64,000 nucleotides of DNA from Thermalbibacter longus (GCF_023806485.1 NZ_JAMSLR010000004.1:329136-393135), one strand, 5' to 3'; positions 18,299 to 26,989 are shown, counted from the stretch's first letter. Notes: generated by a model not told the origin, from the sequence alone. Translations and numbers: made by a program.

Positions 18299-18334
18299 GT
18301 TCCGCCCCTCGTGCCGGACGCCGAGGGGCGGAAC
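18299..18334 (+). repeat. 13-bp perfect hairpin in the glyS leader
   Basis: GTTCCGCCCCTCG (18299-18311) pairs exactly with CGAGGGGCGGAAC (18322-18334) around ten bases. It lies 40 bases before the chosen glyS start. There is no T-run after it, and no T-box consensus (AGGGTGG.ACCGCG) nearby, so it is neither a simple terminator nor a recognisable T-box. Confidence 0.75.
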
Positions 18335-18373
18335 GGTGATGCGAACGAACGCGCGCGACGGGAGAGCGCCTCG

Positions 18374-19780
18374 ATGAATGCAGGTCAGCCGGCAACCGTG
18401 AGTCTCGATACGATCGCCTCACTGGCGAAGCGCCGTGGGTTCGTCTTTCCTGGTAGCGAGATCTACGGAGGATTGGCGAACACCTGGGATTTCGGCCCGC
18501 TCGGCGCCGAGGTGAAGCGCAACATCAAGAATGCCTGGTGGGAGTTCTTCATCCAGCGCCGGGACGATATGGTAGGCCTGGACGGCGGCATTCTGCTGCA
18601 TCCGCGCGTGTGGGAGGCGTCGGGGCACGTCGAGGAATTCCACGATCCCCTGGTGGACTGTCGCAACTGCAAGAGCCGCTTCCGTGCCGATACCCTCCTC
18701 GAGGAGCGGTTGAAGATCTCGGTCGAAGGCCTGTCGCTGGAGGACATGAGCCGGGCGATTCAGGAGCACCAACTTGCCTGCCCGGTCTGTGGCAGGCGTG
18801 ACTGGACACCAGTACGACAGTTCAACCTGATGTTTCGCACCTTCATCGGCCCGGTGGAGGAACAGAGCACCCGGGTCTACCTGAGGCCCGAGACGGCTCA
18901 GGCGATCTTCGTCGACTTCAAGCAGGTTCTGCAGACGAGCCGGGTGAAGATCCCGTTCGGGGTAGGGCAGATCGGGAAGGCGTTCCGGAACGAGATCACG
19001 CCGGGGAATTTCATCTTCCGGCTGCTCGAGTTCGAGCAGATGGAGATCGAGTACTTCATCCGGCCGGAATCCTGGCCCGAGACGTTCGAGCACTGGCTCG
19101 CTGAGATGGCCAGCTTCCTCAACTGGATCGGTCTCGGGGCCGACCGGATTCGCATGCGGGAGCATGGTCCTGAGGAGCTGTCGCACTATTCCAGAAGAAC
19201 GGTCGATTTCGAATACTCCTTCCCCTTCGGTTGGAAGGAGCTGTGCGGGCTTGCCTACCGCACCGACTACGACCTGCGTCGGCACCAGGAGTTCAGCGGG
19301 GAGGATCTGACTTACTTCGACCAGGAGCGCAACGAGCGCTTCATCCCGCATGTGGTCGAGCCGACCATGGGCGTGGAGCGGCTCTTTCTGGCCCTTCTCG
19401 TCGATGCCTACCACGAGGAACCTGCAGTCGACGTGAACGGCAAGCCGTATACGCGGGTCGTGCTTCGCTTTCATCCGCGGATTGCGCCCTACAAGGCGGC
19501 GGTGCTACCGCTCATGCGCAAGCCGGAGCTGGTGGAGCGCGCGCGCGATGTGGCAGCCATGCTCCGCCAGCACTTCATGGTCGACTACGATGAGACGCAG
19601 AGCATCGGCCGTCGCTACCGGCGTCAAGACGAGATCGGTACGCCGTACTGCATTACCATCGACTACGAAACGCTCGAGGATCGTGCCGTCACGATTCGTG
19701 ACCGGGATACCATGGAGCAGGTTCGGGTCCCGATAAGCCGGTTGGTCGAGGAACTGGGCCAGCGCCTGGCGGCTTCCTGA
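18374..19780 (+). CDS. glyQS: Glycyl-tRNA synthetase, dimeric (single-chain) type
   Basis: Charges tRNA-Gly with glycine. This is the alpha2 enzyme of class IIa, not the alpha2beta2 GlyQ/GlyS form. The N-terminal [14 protein letters not shown]...NTWDFGPLG, motif 1-2 region with RPETAQAIF and [13 protein letters not shown], the class signature [10 protein letters not shown], and motif 3 [15 protein letters not shown] are all present, followed by the anticodon-binding domain with VRVPISRL. The metal-binding insert has paired cysteines DCRNCKSRF and [12 protein letters not shown] 18374 has GGGAGAG eight bases upstream; an ATG at 18338 is also in frame. About 468 residues, normal size. Confidence 0.95.
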   Translation: MNAGQPATVSLDTIASLAKRRGFVFPGSEIYGGLANTWDFGPLGAEVKRNIKNAWWEFFIQRRDDMVGLDGGILLHPRVWEASGHVEEFHDPLVDCRNCKSRFRADTLLEERLKISVEGLSLEDMSRAIQEHQLACPVCGRRDWTPVRQFNLMFRTFIGPVEEQSTRVYLRPETAQAIFVDFKQVLQTSRVKIPFGVGQIGKAFRNEITPGNFIFRLLEFEQMEIEYFIRPESWPETFEHWLAEMASFLNWIGLGADRIRMREHGPEELSHYSRRTVDFEYSFPFGWKELCGLAYRTDYDLRRHQEFSGEDLTYFDQERNERFIPHVVEPTMGVERLFLALLVDAYHEEPAVDVNGKPYTRVVLRFHPRIAPYKAAVLPLMRKPELVERARDVAAMLRQHFMVDYDETQSIGRRYRRQDEIGTPYCITIDYETLEDRAVTIRDRDTMEQVRVPISRLVEELGQRLAAS

Positions 19781-19824
19781 AGGCACCGGGCCGGGGATCC
19801 TGCTTGCCATTGGGTGCAGGCAGG

Positions 19825-20685
19825 TTACACGTCGGCTTGGTCTCCGACCAGCCGGCGGTAGAGAGCATCGAGCTCCTCGTCAGAGAAGTAGTGGATGACG
19901 AGCCGGCCACCGTGCCTGCCTGGACGCAGTTCGACCCGGGTGCCGAGCGCGCGCTGGAGGTCTTCCTCCAGGCGCTGCACCTCGCCTGGCGGGGGGCGGC
20001 GCGGCGGTCGACGAGATGGCGCGCGCTGCCAGCGGCGAACCAGTTCTTCCGTCTGGCGGACGGTCAATCCTTGCTGGATCACGATTGCGAGCGCGGCGAG
20101 CTGGTCGGCTGCTTGACTGAGCCCAAGCAGTGCGCGGGCGTGGCCCTCAGTAATCTGCCCGGCCGAGAGCGCTTCTTGTACCGGTGCAGGAGCCTGGAGT
20201 AGACGGAGGGTGTTGGCGACGGCTGCGCGGCTCTTGCCGACGCGCTGCGCGATTTCGGCCTGTGTCAATCCGAACTCCTCGATGAGCTCGTGGTAGGCCT
20301 GGGCCTCTTCGATCGGGGTAAGGTCAGCGCGCTGCACGTTCTCGATCAGAGCGAGCTCGAGGGTATCACGCGGGCTAGCGTCCCGTACGATAGCCGGGAT
20401 AGTCCGTAGCCCAGCGAGCCGCGCGGCGCGCCAGCGCCGCTCGCCGGCGACGAGCTGGTAGGGGACCTCACCGCTGGACCGGGCCACGACGACAGGCTGA
20501 ATGACTCCGTGCGCGCGGATAGAGTCGGCGAGTTCGGCCAACCCCTGCTCGTCGATCCGCTGGCGGGGTTGGCGGGGATTCGGGCCGATGGAGTCGATAT
20601 CGATCTCCTGAATGCCGTTCGAGCTGGCCGGCCCCTGGATCAGCGCATCGAGTCCTCGGCCTAGTCCACCTCGTCGCTGTGCCAT
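19825..20685 (-). CDS. parB: Chromosome-partitioning protein ParB
   Basis: DNA-binding CTPase clamp that loads at parS and helps segregate chromosomes. The start GRGLDALI is the ParB N-terminal motif for ParA contact. The CTP-binding region includes NPRQPR, LVAGERRWRAA and IENVQRADL. The helix-turn-helix follows around LTQAEIAQRVGKSRAAVANTLRLL, and the C-terminal dimerisation domain ends the 286-residue chain after an Arg/Pro-rich linker. No parA lies next to it in this window and no TTTCACGTGAAA-type parS site was seen. It converges with glyS. Confidence 0.94.
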   Translation of the reverse strand: MAQRRGGLGRGLDALIQGPASSNGIQEIDIDSIGPNPRQPRQRIDEQGLAELADSIRAHGVIQPVVVARSSGEVPYQLVAGERRWRAARLAGLRTIPAIVRDASPRDTLELALIENVQRADLTPIEEAQAYHELIEEFGLTQAEIAQRVGKSRAAVANTLRLLQAPAPVQEALSAGQITEGHARALLGLSQAADQLAALAIVIQQGLTVRQTEELVRRWQRAPSRRPPRRPPPGEVQRLEEDLQRALGTRVELRPGRHGGRLVIHYFSDEELDALYRRLVGDQADV

Positions 20686-20726
20686 AGCGATCTGCCTGCC
20701 TCACCCAGTGGTCCACGCCCAGCCTG

Positions 20727-20735
20727 AGTCTAGCA
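20727..20735 (-). promoter_or_regulatory. Extended -10 element before parB
   Basis: Minus strand reads TGC-TAGACT (20735-20727), matching the extended -10 form repeated in this window. No good -35 at 16-18 bases. On the other strand TATACT at 20757-20762 may serve the divergent CPBP gene. Confidence 0.45.
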
Positions 20736-20811
20736 CGAGCGAGCCGGCTCAACGGCTATACTCCGACGCGTGCCGGCCAACCCGGCTGCCAAAGTAGATG
20801 AGGACACGGCG

Positions 20812-21753
20812 ATGTACTGGATCGCGCAGCTCGTCGGGATCGCGCTGATCAGCGCAGTGCTCAGTGCCTGGGCTCGTGGGGCACGAACCGATCGTCTGCT
20901 TCGGTTGCTGCTCCTGGCGCTGCTCTGGACGATCGCGCTGGGGCTCGTCGTGGCTGGGTTGGGGATCATGGTTGCTGGCGCGCGATTGCCGCTCGTCCTC
21001 GCTCAAGGGGCGGGCTATACCCTCACGATGACCGGCGTCGCGATGTTGCTTGCGCTGGTGGCGCCGGTGCGCCGGCTACTCGCGCGGTTTCTCCCTTTCG
21101 ATGCGGAGTCGGTTCCCGACCAGGTCGGCCTCGCGGTCTTGCTGGCGCTGATCGCCGGGAACCTGGCGGGATTGATCTGGCTCGCGAGCGATCTGCGCGT
21201 GGCACCGGTGTCGGTGGTTCAACTCGTGGGACAGTCGGTCACGCTCGTCGCTGTTGCCGCGCTCGCGGTCGGATTGGGGATCGAGCGAACCTGGGGATCG
21301 ACGGCCCGCCGGTTAGGGTTCACTCGCCTCACGTGGGTGCAGGCCGGGACCGCGCTCGGCTTCACGGTGGCGCTGTTCGTCATTGCCGGCGCGGCGGGGG
21401 CGCTCACGCAGTGGTTACAGCCGGAGCTTGCTCGAGAGATCGAAGATCGGCTCGTGCAGATGACGCAGGATGTCTCTTCGGTGAGCGGAGCGCTTGCCGT
21501 GAGCATTGCGGCCGGGGTCGGGGAGGAGACGCTGTTCAGGGGCGCCATTCAACCGCGCTACGGTATCCTCTTGACATCGGCGCTCTTCACCCTGGTGCAC
21601 GTTCAGTACGGTCTCTCGATCATCACGGCGGGGGTCTTCGCCATCAGCTTGCTGCTCGGGCTCGAGCGCCGCTACCTGGGGACGACTGCCTGCATTCTGA
21701 CGCACGCCACCTACAACGCCGTGGCGATTCTGCTCCAGAATCTCGCTCCCTAA
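20812..21753 (+). CDS. CPBP-family intramembrane metalloprotease (CAAX protease-like)
   Basis: Integral membrane protein of 313 residues with about eight hydrophobic segments. The CPBP/Abi catalytic motifs are intact: EETLFRG (Glu238, Glu239, Arg243), LVHVQYG (His263) and THATYNAV (His298, Asn302). Members range from prenyl-protein processing to bacteriocin self-protection and signalling; the role here is unknown. ATG 20812 is chosen because the upstream residues from the GTG at 20770 are not membrane-like. It converges on the anti-sigma gene; a part in cleaving that anti-sigma factor is possible but unproved. Confidence 0.85.
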   Translation: MYWIAQLVGIALISAVLSAWARGARTDRLLRLLLLALLWTIALGLVVAGLGIMVAGARLPLVLAQGAGYTLTMTGVAMLLALVAPVRRLLARFLPFDAESVPDQVGLAVLLALIAGNLAGLIWLASDLRVAPVSVVQLVGQSVTLVAVAALAVGLGIERTWGSTARRLGFTRLTWVQAGTALGFTVALFVIAGAAGALTQWLQPELAREIEDRLVQMTQDVSSVSGALAVSIAAGVGEETLFRGAIQPRYGILLTSALFTLVHVQYGLSIITAGVFAISLLLGLERRYLGTTACILTHATYNAVAILLQNLAP

Positions 21754-21834
21754 CGGGCTGGGCGAGCGCGGCGTGAGGGGTTTTGGACGCTGCGCAATAG
21801 GCCGGTTCGCTGGAGGCGGACGGAGAACTCGGGA

Positions 21835-23427
21835 TTAGGGCGTAGGCGTCTCGGTTGCCTCCAGCGGGATGGCGCCGTCCTCTGACCCGCTGGTGGTATC
21901 TGAGAGCTTCTCGGTTGCCGGAAACTGCTCCCAGGTCCCGCTCTCGAGCAGCATGTAGACGAAGCCACGATCGCTCAGCAGCAGGATACCGTGCTCGAAC
22001 TCCTGAATCCGCGCGCCCTCTGCCATCAGGTGCGCCTCGGGTTCGATTGCGTAGCCCAGTGTCTGCTGAAGTGCCTGATCACGCCAGGCTGCGCCGAAGT
22101 AGCCCCCTGGGGACCAGAGGTTCGGCTCGACCTGCTGGGCGGTTGGCCAGGTGTCGGGCGTCCACGTATCGGGCACCGGGAACCACGTGCCATCGGCGAC
22201 CAGAACGTAGATCGTGGCAGTATCGAACCGCTCGATCATCAGGCCCCGCTGGAAGTCCATCTCGGTAGCGCTCACGGTGTAGGCATGGCCAAGCGGCTGC
22301 CCGAGCTTCTGCTGAACCGGCTCGCTGCCCCAGTAGACCTGGCCGAAGGCGCCGGTGACCGGGATCGGCTCTGGCGTCACCGGCACTGGCGTGGCGGTGA
22401 GCTCCGGCGTCGGGGTCGCTTCGGGCACCGGAGTGGCCTGAGGCGTCGGAGTCGGCTCAGGCGCTGGGGTCGGTTCTGGCGTCGACGTTGGTTCCGGCGT
22501 CGGGGTCGCTGCTGGCGTGGGGCTCGGTGCCGGCGGTGGCGGAGGCGTGGTAGCGGTCGCGGTCGAAGCGACAGGCTGCTGTGTCGGCTGCCGGGTTTGG
22601 GGCGGTGTGCTTAGGGCTGGGGCAGACGTCGGCGTCGGCGCCGGCGGCGGTGTTGGCTCCACCTGAGCTTGCGCGGGGCTCGGGGTCGGCGATGGTGGGG
22701 CTGGCGTCTCCGTGGGGACCGGTGGCGGAGTCGGAGTGTTGTGGCCAGCGATCACACTCGTCGTGTGGAAGCGCAGCACCCAGTCCTGGCCGAGCGGGTG
22801 TCCCCACTGGTCCTGGGCACTAGCCAGAATCGCTACCGTGTACACGGTGTCGGGGAGGAGCGAGACTTGCTGCGTCTCGTCCGCTCCGATGATCAAGGTC
22901 GTTCCGCGCCAGCTAATCGGAAGTCGATCGCGCTCGGCGGCCGGCGCGATGCGCAGATTCTCGATGACCGACTGGTGATCCATCGGCTTGTTGAAGGTGA
23001 TCTCGATAGGCTGGTAGATCGGCCAGAGTTGACCGTCTCTCGGTGAAGAGCCTGCGACGGCTGGCGGGAGGGCGCGCTGGTAGCCGAGGCTGAGCAGGAG
23101 CGCGAGGATCACGAGCACGGCGACACTGAGCGCTGCGGTACTGAAGCTCAGCCGGGGACGAAGATTCCAGAAGGGACGCCTTCCGGTCTCCGCTCGGGGG
23201 CGCTCGATGGTCTCGTGCCAAACTTGCTGGCGGAGCTGTGGGGGCGGCTCAGCCGGCGGCAGATAGCGTAGTCCGTCGCGGAGTTGTCGATATTCTTCGA
23301 GCAGGTTCCGACAATGCGAACACTCTGCGAGATGCTGTTGGAGCTGTGCCTCCTCGGTTGGGGTCAGCTCCCCGTCCATGTAGGCCGAGATCAGTGGCCT
23401 CATGGACTCGCACTCGCGGGACTTCAT
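21835..23427 (-). CDS. Membrane-anchored zinc-finger anti-sigma factor with extracellular LGFP-like modules
   Basis: 530 residues. The N-terminal anti-sigma zinc finger has His32, Cys36 and Cys39 in QHLAECSHCR. One membrane helix spans about 95-117. Outside the membrane come an Ig-like (SbsA/Big_5-type) domain at about 122-225 (SPRDGQLWPIYQPIEITFNK), a Pro/Thr/Glu-rich linker of some 140 residues, and a C-terminal region with two LGFP-like repeats (VQQKLGQPL...FQRGLMIERF...IYVL and LQQTLGYAI...FEHGILLLS...VYML). The start ATG overlaps the sigma-factor stop (ATGA). The structure suggests that an extracellular, perhaps cell-wall, state is passed to the sigma factor. The ligand is unknown. Confidence 0.85.
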   Translation of the reverse strand: MKSRECESMRPLISAYMDGELTPTEEAQLQQHLAECSHCRNLLEEYRQLRDGLRYLPPAEPPPQLRQQVWHETIERPRAETGRRPFWNLRPRLSFSTAALSVAVLVILALLLSLGYQRALPPAVAGSSPRDGQLWPIYQPIEITFNKPMDHQSVIENLRIAPAAERDRLPISWRGTTLIIGADETQQVSLLPDTVYTVAILASAQDQWGHPLGQDWVLRFHTTSVIAGHNTPTPPPVPTETPAPPSPTPSPAQAQVEPTPPPAPTPTSAPALSTPPQTRQPTQQPVASTATATTPPPPPAPSPTPAATPTPEPTSTPEPTPAPEPTPTPQATPVPEATPTPELTATPVPVTPEPIPVTGAFGQVYWGSEPVQQKLGQPLGHAYTVSATEMDFQRGLMIERFDTATIYVLVADGTWFPVPDTWTPDTWPTAQQVEPNLWSPGGYFGAAWRDQALQQTLGYAIEPEAHLMAEGARIQEFEHGILLLSDRGFVYMLLESGTWEQFPATEKLSDTTSGSEDGAIPLEATETPTP

Positions 23428-24014
23428 GGTGGTGCCGTTTCCTCCACCGCTCGATAGATACGCCGGAACTCTTCCCGTGCTCGAAAGAGTACCGACTTCA
23501 CCGCCGACCGCGACAGGCCCATTATCTGCCCGATCTCCTCACAGGACAGCCCTTCGTATTCCCGAAGGATGAGGGCGAGCCGGTGCCGCGGGTTCATCTG
23601 GGTCAGCACTCGCTGAACCAGCTCTTGCGTCTCAGTGCGGATCGCCTCGCGTTCCGGATCTTCCAGATGCCCGTTGAGATGGAGATCCGGTTGCCCTTGC
23701 CCCTCCCATGGTAGCCAGCGAATGCGCTTTCGCCGGCGCAGAACATCGAGACACGCGTTCGCGGCAATCCGATGCAGCCAGGCTGAGACATTCAGATCGT
23801 CCGACGTCTGGGGCAAAGCCCGGTAAGCTCGAATAAAGCACTCTTGTGTCAGGTCGCTCGCGTCCTCGGCATTTCCCATCATGCGATAGATGAACTGGTA
23901 GATCGGCCGTTCATAGCGGAGAAAGATCGCCTCGAACGCGGCTTGGTCGCCCTCCTTTGCGCGATTCACCCAGCCGATCTCTTCGGCGGCGGACAAGGCG
24001 GCCGAGCCGTCCAT
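23424..24014 (-). CDS. ECF-type RNA polymerase sigma factor
   Basis: 196-residue group IV sigma factor. Region 2 is seen in YRMMGNAEDASDLTQECFIRAYRAL, split here for brevity, with the DLTQE core-binding motif. Region 4 has LREYEGLSCEEIGQIMG followed by the recognition helix SRSAVKSVLFRARE. It is translationally coupled to the anti-sigma gene downstream through an ATGA overlap, the usual pairing for a membrane-controlled stress sigma factor. A TTGACA promoter lies about 80 bases upstream, so basal expression is probably by the housekeeping sigma factor. Confidence 0.93.
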   Translation of the reverse strand: MDGSAALSAAEEIGWVNRAKEGDQAAFEAIFLRYERPIYQFIYRMMGNAEDASDLTQECFIRAYRALPQTSDDLNVSAWLHRIAANACLDVLRRRKRIRWLPWEGQGQPDLHLNGHLEDPEREAIRTETQELVQRVLTQMNPRHRLALILREYEGLSCEEIGQIMGLSRSAVKSVLFRAREEFRRIYRAVEETAPP

Positions 24015-24095
24015 GCCACGTCCTCCACTTTCCTTAAACGTGCAACGATGTCAATGGTTCTGCGGTTCTATGCAGCGTCGTCTCGCTTCAGCATC

Positions 24096-24124
24096 AGCCT
24101 ACTCGATCGAACCGGAGTTGTCAA
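24096..24124 (-). promoter_or_regulatory. Promoter for the ECF sigma/anti-sigma operon
   Basis: Minus strand: TTGACA (24124-24119), 17 bases, TAGGCT (24101-24096). A second TTGACA nearer the gene has no good -10. Confidence 0.65.
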
Positions 24125-24188
24125 TAGATCACTGTACGTACGCCCCAGTTCGGCTTTCCGATGGACTCGCTGGCCGCCCGAACGAGGG

Positions 24189-24197
24189 TGCTAGAAT
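24189..24197 (+). promoter_or_regulatory. Extended -10 element before the methionine synthase/MTHFR gene
   Basis: TGC-TAGAAT, 62 bases before the start codon. The -35 region is weak. No SAM riboswitch is visible in the leader, in contrast to metX. Confidence 0.5.
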
Positions 24198-24258
24198 CGG
24201 GAGAGACGCCGATCGTCGATGGAGGCGGCGGCCACGCTCGCATTCCGGAGGTGAAGAC

Positions 24259-26151
24259 ATGGCGCACCCGTTTCTCGAGCGGCTGTCCCGCGGCCCGATT
24301 CTCTGCGATGGTGCGATGGGGACACAACTGTACGAGCGTGGCGTTCCGCTGGACGCATGTTTCGATGAAGTCAACCTGTCCAACCCCAGCCTGGTGGTCG
24401 AGATTCATCGCGACTATATCCTGGCCGGTGCTGAGATCATCGAGACGAATAGCTTCGGCGCCAACCGATTCAAGCTCGAGCCACACGGATTTTCTCACCT
24501 GGTGCGACAAATTAACCGGCAGGCAGCGCGCAACGCCCGCGAGGCGCGAGAGATTACTGGCCAGCCGGTGCTCATCGCCGGTTCAATCGGCCCAACCGGA
24601 CGCACATTGGCCCCGATCGGAACGACGCCTCCGGAGGTGGTGCGCGACGCATACCGCGAGCAGATCAGCGCGCTGCTGGAAGGCGGCGTCGACCTGTTGA
24701 TTATCGAGACCATCTTCCAACTCGAAGAGATGCGCCAGGCCGTCTTGGCTGCCTGGGATGTGTGTGACTTGCCGATCGTTGCCCAGATGACCTTCGCCTC
24801 GGACGGCCGGACTATCCATGGGCATACGCCGGAGGAGGTCATTCACACCCTGATGGAGCTGGGAGTGACCGTTGCCGGGGTCAACTGCAGTGTCGGGCCG
24901 CGGCCGACACTCGAAGTGCTCAAGCACATGCTCAGCGAATCCGGCGGCGCGATTCCGCTCGCTGGTCAGCCGAACGCAGGTTGGCCCCGGCATCTCGGCA
25001 ACCGGGTCATCTTCACCGCCTCCCCCGACTACTTCGCCGACTACGCGCGCGAAGCCATCACGCTGGGCGTCAGCGTCGTCGGTGGCTGTTGCGGCACCAC
25101 GCCGGCCCATATCCAGGCGATGCGCAAGGCGCTCGATGTACTGGAGATTCCAGATATCCGGCGCCCTGCCGTGATCGAGGTTCGGACGCGCCGGCCGCGT
25201 GAATTGCTTGCAGCGGAAGGGCCAACCAGGCTGGCCCAGAAGCTAGGGAAGGAGTTCGTCGTCAGCGTCGAGATCGATCCCCCGAAGGGCCTGAATCCCC
25301 ACAAGGCGCTGGCTGGTGCCCAGCTCCTCAAGGGAGCCGGCGTCGAGTTCATAAACGTGGCTGACAGCCCGATGGCACGCGTGCGAATGAGCGCGCTCGC
25401 TCTCTGCGCGTTGATTCAACAGCACGTCGAGGTCGAGACGATCCTTCACTTCACCACCCGTGATCGGAACCTCATGGGTTTGCAGTCGGATCTCATCGGC
25501 GCGCATGCGCTCGGTGTGCGCAACATTATCGCGCTTACTGGCGACCCGCCGACGCTGGGGAACTATCCCCAGGCTACGGCGGTCTACGACGTGGACTCGA
25601 TTGGCCTCGTCAAGATCATCAAGCAGTTCAACCAGGGGATGGATGTAGGTGGAGCCTCGATTGGCCAGATGGCCAGCTTCACTGTGGCGGTGGCCTGCGA
25701 TCCGACACGGCCCAACCTGGACGAGGAGATCGAGCGGCTGCACCGGAAGATCGAAGCCGGTGCCGATCTCGTGATGACTCAACCAGTGTTCGCGCTGAGC
25801 GTTTGGACTGACTTCCTGCGCCGCTACGAAGAGCGGTACGGCCCAATCCCAGTTCCGGTGCTGCTCGGCATCTTGCCCCTTCAGAGTCACCGGCACGCTG
25901 AATTCCTGCACAACGAGGTGCCAGGCATCACGCTGACCGAGGAGGCCCGCGAGCGCATGCGCCTGGCCGGCCCGGAGGGGCGGCGAGAAGGGGTGCGGAT
26001 GGCGCAGGAATTGCTGCTCGAGGCGCGCGAGGCCGTTCACGGGATATACATCATGCCCTCCTTCGGGCGCTACGAAGTTGCGGCCGAGGTTCTGGAGATC
26101 CTGCCGGATCGCCGGCTCCTGGCGGCAGTGCCGGGAGGGCAGCCCTCGTGA
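24259..26151 (+). CDS. Bifunctional homocysteine S-methyltransferase / 5,10-methylenetetrahydrofolate reductase
   Basis: Two-domain enzyme of 630 residues joining the last steps of methionine synthesis. Residues about 1-320 are a homocysteine methyltransferase barrel: it starts ILCDGAMGTQL, and its zinc cysteines are Cys210 (GVNCSVGPR) and the pair Cys277-Cys278 (GGCCGTT). Residues about 330-620 are a MetF-type reductase with VSVEIDPPKG, IIALTGDPP and GADLVMTQPVF. The layout matches the YitJ-type fusion. There is no cobalamin-binding or activation domain as in full MetH. ATG 24259 has GGAGGTG six bases upstream; earlier in-frame codons are not conserved. It is divergent from the sigma-factor gene. 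Confidence 0.94.
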   Translation: MAHPFLERLSRGPILCDGAMGTQLYERGVPLDACFDEVNLSNPSLVVEIHRDYILAGAEIIETNSFGANRFKLEPHGFSHLVRQINRQAARNAREAREITGQPVLIAGSIGPTGRTLAPIGTTPPEVVRDAYREQISALLEGGVDLLIIETIFQLEEMRQAVLAAWDVCDLPIVAQMTFASDGRTIHGHTPEEVIHTLMELGVTVAGVNCSVGPRPTLEVLKHMLSESGGAIPLAGQPNAGWPRHLGNRVIFTASPDYFADYAREAITLGVSVVGGCCGTTPAHIQAMRKALDVLEIPDIRRPAVIEVRTRRPRELLAAEGPTRLAQKLGKEFVVSVEIDPPKGLNPHKALAGAQLLKGAGVEFINVADSPMARVRMSALALCALIQQHVEVETILHFTTRDRNLMGLQSDLIGAHALGVRNIIALTGDPPTLGNYPQATAVYDVDSIGLVKIIKQFNQGMDVGGASIGQMASFTVAVACDPTRPNLDEEIERLHRKIEAGADLVMTQPVFALSVWTDFLRRYEERYGPIPVPVLLGILPLQSHRHAEFLHNEVPGITLTEEARERMRLAGPEGRREGVRMAQELLLEAREAVHGIYIMPSFGRYEVAAEVLEILPDRRLLAAVPGGQPS

Positions 26152-26202
26152 GCGTAGCGGAGCGCTGAACTTTAGGCCCGGTGCATCGTGAAGAGGTCGT
26201 TC

Positions 26203-26211
26203 TGCTATACT
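26203..26211 (+). promoter_or_regulatory. Promoter (-10) of rplS
   Basis: TGC-TATACT, an extended -10; the -35 is poor. A small hairpin, CCTGC/GCAGG around GTACCG, lies in the short leader that follows. Confidence 0.65.
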
Positions 26212-26285
26212 GCTAGGGTGTTTGCGCCTGCGTACCGGCAGGCCGGGGTCAGTCGCGAGCGAGAGCGTGGAGTGGGGAGTGGCTC

Positions 26286-26657
26286 ATGGTCGACGTCGTG
26301 CGGAGCATCGCTGAGGAGTACACGCGAGCGGATATCCCACCGTTCAGCCCTGGCGATACGGTGCGGGTGCACTATCGCGTTGTCGAGGGAAACAATGTCC
26401 GCATCCAGCCCTTCGAGGGGGTAGTGATCCGCAGGCGTGGCGGTGGGACCGACGCCACCTTCACCGTGCGCCGGATCGCCGCCCATGGAGTCGGCGTCGA
26501 GCGGACATTCCCTCTGTACAGCCCGCTGATCGAGAAGATCGAGGTGATCCGGCACGGGAAGGTCCGCCGGGCGCGCCTCTACTATCTCCGAACTCGGACT
26601 GGTAAGGCGGCCCGGATCAAGGAGCGTCGCCGGCCAGCCGGCAGCTACCTGCGCTAG
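26286..26657 (+). CDS. rplS: 50S ribosomal protein L19
   Basis: Ribosomal protein at the 30S-50S interface. The 123-residue chain contains [31 protein letters not shown], the [22 protein letters not shown] block and [18 protein letters not shown], all diagnostic for L19. The usual rpsP-rimM-trmD-rplS cluster is broken up: rpsP and rimM are 16 kb away and trmD is not in the window. It has its own promoter and is followed by a structured non-coding stretch. Confidence 0.97.
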   Translation: MVDVVRSIAEEYTRADIPPFSPGDTVRVHYRVVEGNNVRIQPFEGVVIRRRGGGTDATFTVRRIAAHGVGVERTFPLYSPLIEKIEVIRHGKVRRARLYYLRTRTGKAARIKERRRPAGSYLR

Positions 26658-26708
26658 CTCTGCCCACGACTGTCCCGCGATTTGGTCATCACGAGCTCGC
26701 TTGCAGTT

Positions 26709-26883
26709 CCCCGCTGTTGGGGTCAGTCCGCTGTGGTCCCCGCTTCAGGCCTTGCCGGGGGGTGAAGCCTTCCGATCTGGGCGGGAGCGGGGACGGCTAC
26801 TTCTGGTCGTCCTCTGAAGCCCTCCAGGCGCTTTGCGCGTCCCAGCGCGGTCCGCGCGGTCGGGCACTGTTGGCGTCTTCAGA
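26709..26883 (+). ncRNA. Candidate structured RNA in the rplS-rnhB gap
   Basis: The 330-base gap 26658-26989 has no convincing coding sequence but several exact pairings. CCCC/GGGG (26709-26722) makes a small hairpin. GTCCCCGCT (26736-26744) pairs with AGCGGGGAC (26786-26794). TCTGAAG (26813-26819) pairs with CTTCAGA (26877-26883) and encloses two short hairpins, GCGC-TTT-GCGC (26828-26838) and GCGCG-GTC-CGCGC (26845-26857). This looks like a multibranched RNA. No motif of tmRNA, RNase P RNA, SRP RNA or a known riboswitch was recognised. Strand is assumed from the flanking genes; an extended 3' untranslated structure of rplS is the simpler alternative. Confidence 0.35.
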
Positions 26884-26989
26884 ACCCCCTCCAGCACGGC
26901 TGATCGATAGGCAATCGCTGGCCTCGCGTCTGTACCTCCCTGTGATACCGCGCTAGGATAGGGAGCCGGAGAGCCTGGCTACCGTCTCG

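Noticed and set aside
19825..20800. parS site close to parB
   Set aside because: No TTTCACGTGAAA-like palindrome was found here or at the other CACGTG occurrences (for example 16.66, 21.33 and 60.71 kb).
22440..22740. Tandem-repeat array or repeat-rich DNA
   Set aside because: The repetitive GTCGG/GGCGT DNA simply encodes the Pro/Thr/Glu linker of the anti-sigma factor; it is coding and irregular.
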